This document shows, one piece after another, positions 53,001 to 60,654 of a stretch of 64,000 nt of DNA. Each line of letters begins with the position of its first letter. Within the stretch, counting starts at the first letter, position 1. The notes beneath the pieces were generated by a model. The model ran no database searches. It worked only from the letters and a program-made list of their open reading frames with translations, and was not told the DNA's origin. The position numbers and the translations under genes were made by a program. This DNA is from CAZEVY01 sp964515555 (GTDB lineage Bacteria > Acidobacteriota > Terriglobia > Bryobacterales > Bryobacteraceae): NCBI GenBank assembly GCA_964515555.1, contig CAZEVY010000005.1, positions 1 to 64,000 on the forward strand. Direction: 5' to 3'.

Positions 53001-54284
53001 TCGCAGGACTTGTTCGTTTCGATCCTCACCGCGAGCACCACCAGCTTCATCACCGGCCGCACGCCGGAGCCTCCGAACGCGCTGTTCTCGGCGACGCCGC
53101 CGCAGGGCGCCGTAGTACCCGGGACGCCGTTCCGTATCGTGCTTCAGCCCTCGTTCCGGAATCTCACACGTGGGATCCGCCAGGGCACGCTGACGCTCGA
53201 CTTCAGCGACGGCCGGTTTCAAACCGTGCGTGTACTGCTCGTCATCGTGCCGCCCGGCGGGGCCGGGAGCGCATCGATTCGCGCGACGCACAGCAACTGT
53301 ACGCCGGCCACGCTGCGCTCCGAGTTCACGCTTGTCGCCAAGAGCTTTCTGGCGACGGTCGGATGGGGCACGCCGATCGAGACGCGCGTGGTGGACGATT
53401 GCGGCCACCCGTTGACTTCCGGCGCTGTCGTGGCGAGCTTCGACAACGGCGACCCGCCGATGCCCTTGAATCATACCCAGGACGGGCGCTGGTCCGGAAC
53501 CTGGACGCCACGGCGCGCGGGCTCGACGGGATCGGCGGTGATCCGGCTTTCGTCGACCACGCGCGACCGCGCGCTCACCGGCGAGTCGTCGATCGACGGC
53601 AGCCTGAGGGACAATCCGAATCCGGTGGTGGTGTTCGCGGGCGGCGTGGTGAGCGCGGCCAGCGCGTCGGAAGCGGCGCCGCTGGCGCCCGGAGGATTCA
53701 TTTCGATCTACGGGCGCGGGCTGGCGGACTCCGTCGCAAGTTCGACGCAGGTTCCGCTGGCGACCCAACTCGGCGCAACGAGGGTGTTCCTACAGGGCCG
53801 CGCGCTCCCGCTGCAATTCGTGAGCGAAGGGCAGATCAACGCGGTGCTGCCTTACGGGCTGCCGCTCGACACGCGGTTGCCGCTGGTCATCTATCGGGGC
53901 GTGCGTGGAACGGCGATCGAGACCTTCGCCACGGCCGCGGCGCAGCCGGCGATCTTCGCGAACGACGGCGTGGTGGCCGGGCTGGAGTCGCCCGTGGCCG
54001 CGGGCGATGCCGTGACGATCTACTGCGAGGGGCTGGGCGAGGTGGACGCGCCGGTGGCGGCGGGGTCGGCGTCGCCGTTCGAGCCGCTGGCACGCGTGCG
54101 AGGCGACGTGACGGTGACGATCGGCGGCCGGCGCGCGGAGGTGCTGTTCGCGGGGTTGGCGCCGGGATTCGCCGGACTCTACCAGGTGAACGCGATCGTG
54201 CCGGCGGACGTCTCTGGAGCCGTGGACGTGGTGGTATCGGCGGGCGGCCAGTCGAGCGCACCGCGGCGGATCACGGTGCGTTAG
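50094..54284 (+). CDS. secreted NHL-repeat protein with BACON-like domains and Solibacter C-terminal domain
   Basis: A 1396-residue secreted protein. A Tat-like leader (FRRSFLAAALCATSYAQ) is followed by about a dozen NHL repeats in residues 20-620, each with a core such as GVAVDAAGNVYIADTGNHRI or VTPGGIITTVA, forming beta-propellers. Residues about 630-960 hold Ig-like/BACON beta-sandwiches (FSVTPAAFSFTAQAGGAAPR, APWLALDPASGTMPL). The last 215 residues are the Solibacter C-terminal domain (TIGR03437): VVSAASASEAAPLAPGGFIS, FVSEGQINAVLPYGL and VTIGGRRAEVLFAGLAPGF. ATG 50094 was chosen because the leader begins there. It probably binds surfaces, polymers or other proteins; no catalytic motif is visible. 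Confidence 0.9.
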   Translation: MFRRSFLAAALCATSYAQRIITTIAGTEYLFPGDGRPAVNAPLGEISGVAVDAAGALYFTDLGNAMVMRVEGNGAIRVIAGNGIRDISGDGGEARRAAVRFPLSLAIDAAGAVFIGDSEVVRRVSPAGIISSIAGLRFQEPRAIAVAPDGSIFVADRPAHRVYRISGGVARVYAGGGTSLGDGGQATSAKLESPAGLALDAQGNLYIADEGDGDSRVRRVNPQGVITTFAGGGNSFADGAAPTAAQFLRVTGVAVESAGAVYIADESARLVRRVTGGAIRTFAGGGANQDPDFRGPARNADIDAASVAVDGAGNVYIGGRGRLVRRVDSSGTLTRFAGNGVFRLAGDGGPAIAATLNSPLRVVVDAAGRVVFQDAENGRVRRVGADGVVNTIALLNKPIGLALDGAGAVVAGEFARISRIDAAGNVTAVAGGGSSKADGALARDTDVGYPVALTYDALGNLYYAPLDEHVVRRITPAGVVTTVAGTGVEGSTGDFGQARQARVAGVRGVVVDPGGNLFIAETGGNRVRRVTPGGIITTVAQVDSPEQLAADSAGNIYITGGSQVRRLAPDGTLTVVAGNGLYDFSGDGGDATQAALGGVGGVAVDAAGNVYIADTGNHRIRKVLSAAPGFSVTPAAFSFTAQAGGAAPREQAVHLTSAAPLAFTSSASAPWLALDPASGTMPLNAHVRVNPAGLAPGEYRATITVTAPSAVPSQAAISVTLTVTPGAPASPSVGTTSLQFSLTAGARTSSQQVRIVNEGGGAFNFTASARGIGLSVSPAGGTATAAQPGVVTVSADGSTLAPGTYRGEIVVTTEAPARTFTIPATISAGRVQQTILLSQTGLTFVAVVGGGAVPPQDVGVLNVGQGTMNWTASATVLREDVPRWLNVGPAAGASTAGALTVPSITIGVDFTGLAPGDYYGQVTVAAPEADNSPQLVSVVLNVLPAGQNPGPLIRPTGFIFVGEEGASPGSQDLFVSILTASTTSFITGRTPEPPNALFSATPPQGAVVPGTPFRIVLQPSFRNLTRGIRQGTLTLDFSDGRFQTVRVLLVIVPPGGAGSASIRATHSNCTPATLRSEFTLVAKSFLATVGWGTPIETRVVDDCGHPLTSGAVVASFDNGDPPMPLNHTQDGRWSGTWTPRRAGSTGSAVIRLSSTTRDRALTGESSIDGSLRDNPNPVVVFAGGVVSAASASEAAPLAPGGFISIYGRGLADSVASSTQVPLATQLGATRVFLQGRALPLQFVSEGQINAVLPYGLPLDTRLPLVIYRGVRGTAIETFATAAAQPAIFANDGVVAGLESPVAAGDAVTIYCEGLGEVDAPVAAGSASPFEPLARVRGDVTVTIGGRRAEVLFAGLAPGFAGLYQVNAIVPADVSGAVDVVVSAGGQSSAPRRITVR

Positions 54285-54285
54285 C

Positions 54286-55455
54286 GTGTACGATCTTCGG
54301 TCGCCGGCGGAGGCGGTGACGTTCGCCGACTGGGTCCGCAAGGGACTCGGCCGCGCGGCGCTGGCGATCGAGGCGCACGGCGACGCGCCGTATCGGGAGG
54401 CGCTGCTCTACGCGTTCACGCACGACGAGCGGTTCGATCGTCAATGCGAAGAGAGCCGTGCTCCTTACTTGTGGGAGTTGATTCAGCTCGGCGGGGATGT
54501 CCCGCCGTATCGGGAGGCAGTCCTGGCGGAACTCCGATCATGCGGAGACGAAGACAACCTCTCCCAGCTATTCGAGGTGGCGGCGCTGTTCGCGCGCGAG
54601 GGCGACGCCGGGATGCGGCAGGCGATGTACGACGCCATCGACGCGGGCGGCTTCAATCTGACCGGGGCGGACGAACTCGTCAAACTGGACGGAGCCCGCG
54701 CGTTTTGGTTCGCGGTGGTCCGCTCCACGAACCTGGGGGCCGAGGATCAATGGATGCTGCGCCGCCTTCTGACTACCATCGCGGAGCGCGACGGCGCCGA
54801 CGCCGCCAGAACGGCGGAGTCACAGCTCGAAGCTGGGAATCCCGCGTTCGCCGGGTTCCTGAGGGAGGAGCGGGATTGGATAGCGACATATCGACGTCCC
54901 AGTGAGGAAGAGCTGCTCGAAGCTGCCGGTCACTTGGAGACCGAAACCGATCCAGAAAAAGTGGCTCCGATCCTCCGGAAATTCAGAAACCGGCCGTTTC
55001 CGGGGCCGCCCAGGCGACTGATCGAGCTTGCAAGAGCCAGCGATAAACGCGTAGCGCGCGCGGCAATATCCGCGCTGGGCCAGATCGAGGGCGACTTGGT
55101 GCGCGCCTTCGCGGAGGAGTTGATGGAGAGTCCCGAGCGTCGCTGGTGGGCGGCGGAGTTGATGGCGAAGAACTACCGTGACGGCGACCTCCGGCGGATC
55201 GAGCAGTGGCTCGCGCAATGCCCCGACGACAATCATTACCACTGGCTGGGCATGGACGCGCGCCAGGTGATCAAGTCGAATCCATCGCCGGAGGGCGAGC
55301 CCCTGTTGGTGGCGCTATACGAGAACGGCCGGTGCTCGCTGTGCCGGTCGGGATGCGTCGAGCTCCTGGTCAGAATGACGGCGCTGCCGGCCTGGATGCG
55401 CGACGAGTGCCGCTTCGACTCCAATGCGGGGACCAGGGAACGGGTGGAGGCGTAA
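54286..55455 (+). CDS. HEAT-like repeat protein of unknown function
   Basis: A 389-residue protein without signal peptide or membrane helix. Helical pairs such as KRVARAAISALGQIEGDLVR and RRWWAAELMAKNYRDGDLRR suggest HEAT-type repeats, which mediate protein binding. Near the C-terminus are two CxxC-like cysteines (CSLCRSGC). The first GTG after the NHL gene was used as the start; it lies one base after that gene's stop codon, so the two are probably co-transcribed. The function is not recognised. It could be an immunity or adaptor protein; that is a guess from context only. Confidence 0.6.
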   Translation: MYDLRSPAEAVTFADWVRKGLGRAALAIEAHGDAPYREALLYAFTHDERFDRQCEESRAPYLWELIQLGGDVPPYREAVLAELRSCGDEDNLSQLFEVAALFAREGDAGMRQAMYDAIDAGGFNLTGADELVKLDGARAFWFAVVRSTNLGAEDQWMLRRLLTTIAERDGADAARTAESQLEAGNPAFAGFLREERDWIATYRRPSEEELLEAAGHLETETDPEKVAPILRKFRNRPFPGPPRRLIELARASDKRVARAAISALGQIEGDLVRAFAEELMESPERRWWAAELMAKNYRDGDLRRIEQWLAQCPDDNHYHWLGMDARQVIKSNPSPEGEPLLVALYENGRCSLCRSGCVELLVRMTALPAWMRDECRFDSNAGTRERVEA

Positions 55456-55480
55456 GACCGGGCGGCTCGGAGCGGCGGCG

Positions 55481-56269
55481 CTACTTCACCGGCGAGTAGG
55501 CCGTCGCCCGATAGAGCGACATCTGGATCACGCTGCTGATCTGCCCGTGCCGGTCGATGGACTCCTGGCGCACCTTGACCCACTCGGGGTCGGCGCCAAA
55601 AGCGGTCCAGGCCTTTTCGCGCGCGGCCAGCGAGTCGAACGGGATCAGGTAGGTGAGGTTGGGCATGTTGGCGCCGACGAGCGTCGACGTATAGAGAATC
55701 GGGTGCACGCCGACGCGGTGGAATATTTTGATCTCCGGCCCGGCGAAGCGCTCGTGCAGCGCCTTGAGCTGCCGCCAGGTCGGCGAATGGTAGATGCGCA
55801 GCTCGAAGATGCGCGGTGCGCGGCCGGCGGGCGAAGGCTGGATTTCGGGCGAATAGCCGGTGGCTTCGAGCAGCGTGCTGGTGACCTGCTCGAACGGCGG
55901 CTCCGCGCCGGCCTCCAACTTTTCCAGTCCGGCGAGCACTTCGGGCGCCTGCGCGATCTTCGGGCGGAGTTTCGCGAGCGCCTCCAACGATTCGTATCCC
56001 GTGACCAGCGCGATTTGCGGCATGTGCGGCGCGATCAGCGCTTCGAGGGCGATCACCGGCCCGGAGTGCACCTTGCCCATCGCCGGCAGCAGCGACTTGC
56101 CAAGGAACTCGTGCACTCGCGCCGGCTGCGTGCCCGCGCGCAGAAAGTACTGGTCGAACGTGTAGATTCCCGTTTTCTTCGAGTCCGCCGCGGCGGCGAA
56201 CGATGGCGCGAACATCCCAGCTCCTCCTATTGCGTGCAGAAAACCCCGTCGGCGCATGAGCTTTTTCAT
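55481..56269 (-). CDS. NIPSNAP-family protein with Tat-like leader
   Basis: A 262-residue exported protein. The leader LMRRRGFLHAIGGAGMFAPS has a twin-arginine-type motif. Two ferredoxin-like NIPSNAP domains follow. The first begins IYTFDQYFLRAGTQPARVHE. The second begins FELRIYHSPTWRQLKALHER, then IKIFHRVGVHPILYTSTLVG and NLTYLIPFDSLAAREKAW. NIPSNAP proteins have no established enzymatic reaction; the fold resembles dimeric alpha-beta barrel monooxygenases. ATG 56269 was chosen because the leader starts there. It diverges from the phosphoesterase gene, with 26 bases between starts. Confidence 0.82.
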   Translation of the reverse strand: MKKLMRRRGFLHAIGGAGMFAPSFAAAADSKKTGIYTFDQYFLRAGTQPARVHEFLGKSLLPAMGKVHSGPVIALEALIAPHMPQIALVTGYESLEALAKLRPKIAQAPEVLAGLEKLEAGAEPPFEQVTSTLLEATGYSPEIQPSPAGRAPRIFELRIYHSPTWRQLKALHERFAGPEIKIFHRVGVHPILYTSTLVGANMPNLTYLIPFDSLAAREKAWTAFGADPEWVKVRQESIDRHGQISSVIQMSLYRATAYSPVK

Positions 56270-56295
56270 TGTATGCCAAAGTAGAAAGTGACCCG

Positions 56296-58410
56296 ATGCG
56301 GATCGTTCTTCTGATCGCGGCGGCTGCGTCGCTCCACGCCGCCGACTACCGCGCACCCGCCGGCACGCGGGCCGTCGCCGTGCGGCGCGGCGCGGAGTCG
56401 ATCCTTCCGGGAGGGCGCATCGTGTCGCCCGTGGGGCGGCAGGCGATCGTCGGGCCGGGCGCGCGCGGACTGGCGATCAACGCCAAGGGGGACCGGGTGG
56501 CCGTCGCAAACGCTGGCACGATTTCGGTGCTGCGCGTCGACAGGAATTCGTGGCACATGGAGCACGTCGACCCGCTGGATCGCGAGCGCGAGGACGATGC
56601 GAAGGGCACGCCGGTGCTCAACTTCGAGGCGCTCGCTTTCGCCGACGACGATCAGATCTTCGCTTCGGAGGGAGGGTCCGGACGGGTGCGCCAGATCGAC
56701 ACTGGGAACGGCAGGACGCGGCACATCTTCGATGTGAACGAACCGAAGTTCCCGGGCAGCGTCTCGGGCGAACTGGCGTTCGACCGCGTTCGTCAGATTC
56801 TCTACGTCGTCGACCCGGCGAGCGGGCGATTGGTGGGGATCGACACGCGCAGGCGAAGGCAGATCGTCTCACCAGAAATACCCCGGCCGCATGCGATCGC
56901 ACTGGCGCCGGACGGACGCCGTGCCTATGTCTCCAGTGGCGCGGACTCGCTCGCGGTCGTCGACCTGGAGAATCCCGCCGCGGCCATAGTGACGTCGATG
57001 GTGCGAACGGGCGCGCCGGGCGAGTTCTCCTCGCTCGCAGTCTCGGCAGACCATGTCTTCGCCGCCGACCCGGTACGTGACGCCGTCACTGTCGTCGACG
57101 CGCGCGACGCCAAGGTCGTCGCCGAGATATCGATCCGCATTCCGGGACTGGAGTCGCTGCGCGGCGTCGCGCCTGTCGCGGCCGTATTTCACGCGCCGAC
57201 CGGCTGGCTCCTGGTCGCCGAGGCCGGCATCAACGCGCTCGGCGTGATTGACGTCGCCGCGCGAAAAGTGATCGGTCACATTCCGACGGCGTGGAGCCCG
57301 AGAAGGGTCGCGGTGCACAACGATCTCATCTGGGTCGCGAGCGCGCACGGCCACGGCGTCGGCCCCAACGCCACCAAGGACGGTCGGCGCCTCGGAGCGC
57401 GCCTGGGCACACTTCAGCATTTCGCATTTCCCGACGTTTCCGAGCTCGACAAGCTGACGGCGCGCGTCATGGAGAACAACGGCTTCGTTCCGCGCAAGGA
57501 CGACCCGTTGCCGCTGCCGGTCGACGTCCGGCACGTCGTCATCGTCGTCAAGGGGAATCGCAGTTACGACGAGATTCTCGGCGACATCGAGTTCGCCTCC
57601 AACGGCCCGGTGAACGGCGCTCCGACGCTGGCAAGGCTGGGCCGCTACGGCGTGATTCTCCAAAGCCGTCAGGCGCTGCAAACGCGTCTCGGCGTGCGAA
57701 ACGTCAACGTGACGCCGAACCATCATGCGCTGGCGCAAGGCTGGAGCATGAGCGACAACTACTACGCCGCCCCCTTGCCGGCCCCTGCCGCTCTCGGCCG
57801 GCACCTGGCGGCGCACGGCATCAGCTTCCGCGAGTTCAGCGACGCATACCCGCGGTTCGACCCGCGCGTACCGGATCAGTATCGCGCGACGCGCTTCATC
57901 GAGGAGATCGACAAGTACGAAAAGGCCGGCGCCCAGTTTCCGCGCGTCGTCTTCCTGCACCTGCCGAATGGGCGCACCGCGCCGCCGCGCTCCGAGGACG
58001 GCTTTCCGTTCGAGGCCAGCTACATCGCCGACAACGACTACGCGCTCGGCCGGGTCGTGGAGCGCCTCTCGCGATCGCCCTGGTGGAAGCAAATGGCGAT
58101 CCTGGTAGCCGACGACGACGCCCAGGGGCTTGACCACATCGACGCGCGCCGCACGGTGTTCATCGCGGTGGGCCCGTACGTGCGGAAGAATTACGTGTCG
58201 CATTTCAACACCAGTTTTCCGGGGCTCCTGAAGACCGCGCTGCGCCTGGTGGGCGCGCCGCCGATGAATTTGTTCGATGCGACCGCGTCCGATCTCGCCG
58301 ACTGCTTCACGTCGACGCCCGACTTCGCACCGTACGAGCTCCAACCCGCGCGGCCCGAGGTGTTCGATCCGTCGAAAGTTCGCGCGCCGCAACGGGAGTC
58401 GTCGCAATGA
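56296..58410 (+). CDS. exported YncE-propeller / phosphoesterase fusion protein
   Basis: A 704-residue exported protein. A signal peptide (RIVLLIAAAASLHAA) leads into a YncE-like beta-propeller at residues about 20-360 (GLAINAKGDRVAVANAGTIS, FDRVRQILYVVDPASGRLVG, GVIDVAARKVIGHIP). The C-terminal half is an alkaline-phosphatase-superfamily phosphoesterase of the phospholipase C/acid phosphatase type. It begins VVIVVKGNRSYDEILGDI, where the usual KENRTFD is KGNRSYD, and ends VLVADDDAQGLDHID with the metal-binding Asp/His. It probably hydrolyses a phosphodiester outside the cytoplasm. The gene ends in an ATGA overlap with an aminotransferase gene. Confidence 0.82.
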   Translation: MRIVLLIAAAASLHAADYRAPAGTRAVAVRRGAESILPGGRIVSPVGRQAIVGPGARGLAINAKGDRVAVANAGTISVLRVDRNSWHMEHVDPLDREREDDAKGTPVLNFEALAFADDDQIFASEGGSGRVRQIDTGNGRTRHIFDVNEPKFPGSVSGELAFDRVRQILYVVDPASGRLVGIDTRRRRQIVSPEIPRPHAIALAPDGRRAYVSSGADSLAVVDLENPAAAIVTSMVRTGAPGEFSSLAVSADHVFAADPVRDAVTVVDARDAKVVAEISIRIPGLESLRGVAPVAAVFHAPTGWLLVAEAGINALGVIDVAARKVIGHIPTAWSPRRVAVHNDLIWVASAHGHGVGPNATKDGRRLGARLGTLQHFAFPDVSELDKLTARVMENNGFVPRKDDPLPLPVDVRHVVIVVKGNRSYDEILGDIEFASNGPVNGAPTLARLGRYGVILQSRQALQTRLGVRNVNVTPNHHALAQGWSMSDNYYAAPLPAPAALGRHLAAHGISFREFSDAYPRFDPRVPDQYRATRFIEEIDKYEKAGAQFPRVVFLHLPNGRTAPPRSEDGFPFEASYIADNDYALGRVVERLSRSPWWKQMAILVADDDAQGLDHIDARRTVFIAVGPYVRKNYVSHFNTSFPGLLKTALRLVGAPPMNLFDATASDLADCFTSTPDFAPYELQPARPEVFDPSKVRAPQRESSQ

Positions 58411-59729
58411 GCGCCGTGGCGGCGGAAGCGCTCGAAGCGCTACTCCGCCGGACCTTTATCGACTTCCAGCAGACCGAGGAGTTCCTCGCGCGTCCGCTGA
58501 TCGTGAACCGCGCCGAGGGACTTTACTACTGGGACATCCACGGCCGGCGCTACTTCGACGCCATCGGCGGAATCTTCGTCGCCGTGCTCGGCCACCGGCA
58601 TCCGCGCGTCATGGAGGCCATGCGGCGGCAGATGGAGAAGATCACCTTCGCGCCTCCTCTGCACGGGATATCGGACGTGACGCTCGAGTTTGTCGCGAAG
58701 CTCGGGTCGGTGACGCCCGGCGCGCTCGACTTCGTGAAGCCGTTTAGCGGCGGATCGGAGGCGGTGGAGGCAGCGCTGAAATTCACGCGGCAGTACTACA
58801 AGCAGACCGGGCGCGCGGAGAAGTACAAGGTCATCAGCCGCTATCGCGGGTATCACGGAGGAACCTTCGGCGCGCTGGCGGCGACGGGAACCGGCGCGCG
58901 AAAGTCGAAATTCGAGCCGCAGATGCCCGGCTTTCTGAAGGTCTTCCCGCCAGACCATTACCGGCAAGACTTCCCCGACTGGGACGCCTGCTGCCGCTTC
59001 GCCGCGCGCGCCTTCGAGGACGTGATCGCCGCCGAGGACCCGCGCACCGTGGCGGCGGTCATCGTCGAGCCGATCAGCAACACGGGCGGCATCGTCACGC
59101 CGACGGATGAATACTTCCGCATCCTGCGCGACGCCTGCGACCGCCATGACGTGACGCTCATCTTCGACGAGGTGATCACAGGCTTCGGCCGCACAGGCTC
59201 GATGTTCGCCGCGCAGACCTTCGGGACGACGCCCGATATTATCTGTTGCGGCAAGGGCCTCTCGAGCGGCGCCATCCCGATGGGCGCGATGGCCGCGCGC
59301 GAGGATATGTCGCGCGCGTTTCTCGGCGCGGAGGGCGACGACGTGCAGTTCATGCACGGCCACACGTTCGCGGGGAATCCGCTGGCGTGCGCGGTGGGGA
59401 TCGCGGTGATCGACGAGATCGTCGAGAAGCGGCTGGCGGAGAAGGCGGTGCGGTTGGGCGCTTATCTGCGCGAGAAGCTCGAAGGGCTGGCGAAGCTCGG
59501 CGTGCTGCGCGAGGTGCGCGGCAAGGGTGTGTTCCTCGGCGTCGAGGTGACCGAGGGGCTCGGACGAGCGCTCAAGCGGACGGCGCTGGCGAACGGGCTG
59601 ATTCTTCGCGTCGACCCGAACTGGTTCGCAGTGGCGCCGGCGCTGACGGCGGCGGAGGCGGACCTCGACGAGATGGTCGCGCTGATCGAGAAGAGTCTGG
59701 TCGACGCGCTCGAGGCGCGTGGGCGGTGA
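58407..59729 (+). CDS. class III PLP-dependent aminotransferase
   Basis: A 440-residue PLP enzyme of the ornithine/beta-alanine/GABA aminotransferase class. Typical blocks are YYWDIHGRRYFDAIGGIFVA, PFSGGSEAVEAALKFTRQY, YRGYHGGTFGALAATG, the cofactor-binding Asp254 (LIFDEVITGFGRTG) and the Schiff-base Lys283 (CCGKGLSSGAIPMGAM). Length is normal. The amino donor cannot be named. It starts inside the last codon of the phosphoesterase gene (ATGA) and ends in a GTGA overlap with the next gene, so all four genes of this strand are coupled. Confidence 0.9.
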   Translation: MSAVAAEALEALLRRTFIDFQQTEEFLARPLIVNRAEGLYYWDIHGRRYFDAIGGIFVAVLGHRHPRVMEAMRRQMEKITFAPPLHGISDVTLEFVAKLGSVTPGALDFVKPFSGGSEAVEAALKFTRQYYKQTGRAEKYKVISRYRGYHGGTFGALAATGTGARKSKFEPQMPGFLKVFPPDHYRQDFPDWDACCRFAARAFEDVIAAEDPRTVAAVIVEPISNTGGIVTPTDEYFRILRDACDRHDVTLIFDEVITGFGRTGSMFAAQTFGTTPDIICCGKGLSSGAIPMGAMAAREDMSRAFLGAEGDDVQFMHGHTFAGNPLACAVGIAVIDEIVEKRLAEKAVRLGAYLREKLEGLAKLGVLREVRGKGVFLGVEVTEGLGRALKRTALANGLILRVDPNWFAVAPALTAAEADLDEMVALIEKSLVDALEARGR

Positions 59730-60274
59730 TCAGCCGCGAGGTGCTGGTCACGGCGCTCGAGCGGCTGTCGGCACGGCTCGGCGAGCAGGACATCGTCGGG
59801 GAGATCGCGCTGATCGGCGGGACCGCGATGATGATCGCATTCCAGGCGCGGCAATCGACCAAGGACGTGGATGCCGTGTTCGCGCCCGCTGCCGAGATTC
59901 GGCGAGCCGCGGCCCTGGTCGCCCGGGAGCTCGGCCTGGAGGAGGATTGGCTGAACGACGCGGGCAAGGGGTTTCTCTCGCCGGCCGGGCAGTTCACTAC
60001 AGCGCCGTTGCCGGTGTTGCCGAACCTGCGGGTGCTCGTTCCGACGGCGCCGTACATGCTCGGGATGAAGGTCGCGGCGGCTCGCGCCGGCGGCGGAGGA
60101 CGTGTCGGCGATAAGCGTGATATCGAGTTTCTTATCCGGTTGTTAGGCCTGCGAACTCCTGAGGAGACAATTGAAGTAGTGCGCCAGTATTACGCCGATG
60201 CAGCCTTGCTTCCCCGGTGCCTCTACCTGGTGGAGGAGATCTTCGAAGGCTTGAGCCGCGGAGGGGCAAGGTGA
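59726..60274 (+). CDS. DUF6036-like nucleotidyltransferase-fold protein
   Basis: A 182-residue protein with the start of a minimal nucleotidyltransferase fold: EIALIGGTAMMIAFQARQST followed by KDVDAVFAPAAEI. This matches the GG-x-A and D-x-D pattern of AbiEii/DUF6036 and MNT-type proteins. The middle (FTTAPLPVLPNLRVLVPTAP, YMLGMKVAAARA) and the GDKRDIEFLIRLLGL block continue the family pattern. Such proteins occur as toxin or antitoxin halves of two-gene modules. The GTG start overlaps the aminotransferase stop, and its own stop overlaps the next GTG. Confidence 0.75.
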   Translation: MISREVLVTALERLSARLGEQDIVGEIALIGGTAMMIAFQARQSTKDVDAVFAPAAEIRRAAALVARELGLEEDWLNDAGKGFLSPAGQFTTAPLPVLPNLRVLVPTAPYMLGMKVAAARAGGGGRVGDKRDIEFLIRLLGLRTPEETIEVVRQYYADAALLPRCLYLVEEIFEGLSRGGAR

Positions 60275-60654
60275 ACCTTCGGCCCCGATCGCTTGCCGAG
60301 ACGGCACGCCGAACAGCCACTTTCGAGGATTTCGGCGACCATCTCGCCGACTTCCTTCACTACTTCGAATCGTCGCCCAACCTGGCGAGCCTCGCTAACG
60401 AACCGCCGCTGCTCGACGGCCGCTTCCCCGAGGGCCGCGTCGCCGACGCCTATCTCGCCGCCGTCGCCGCCGCCCTCGCCGACCGCATCGGCGAGGTCCG
60501 CCCGCGATGGACCTGGGCGCCGTGCCGTTTCCTCGACTCACCCTGGTTCGCGACGCCCGGCGCCGCCATGCGCGCCACGCTGATTCTCGAGAGCCCCGCC
60601 AGTTTCCGGGAGCGCAACCTGTTCGTCACCGCCAACGCGCTCTCGGTTGCCTGA
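60271..60654 (+). CDS. small partner protein of the DUF6036 gene, unknown function
   Basis: A 127-residue cytoplasmic protein. It has an acidic N-terminal helix (TFEDFGDHLADFLHYFESS), a middle VADAYLAAVAAALADRIGEV and a conserved-looking tail (WTWAPCRFLDSPWFATPGAA, ILESPASFRERNLFVTANAL). Similar small proteins follow DUF6036-type nucleotidyltransferase genes in other bacteria, and no function is known to me. The GTG at 60271 overlaps the preceding TGA by four bases, so the two products are made in coupled fashion, as expected for a toxin-antitoxin or complex-forming pair. The start at 60217 would overlap far into the previous gene and is not used. Confidence 0.65.
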   Translation: MNLRPRSLAETARRTATFEDFGDHLADFLHYFESSPNLASLANEPPLLDGRFPEGRVADAYLAAVAAALADRIGEVRPRWTWAPCRFLDSPWFATPGAAMRATLILESPASFRERNLFVTANALSVA

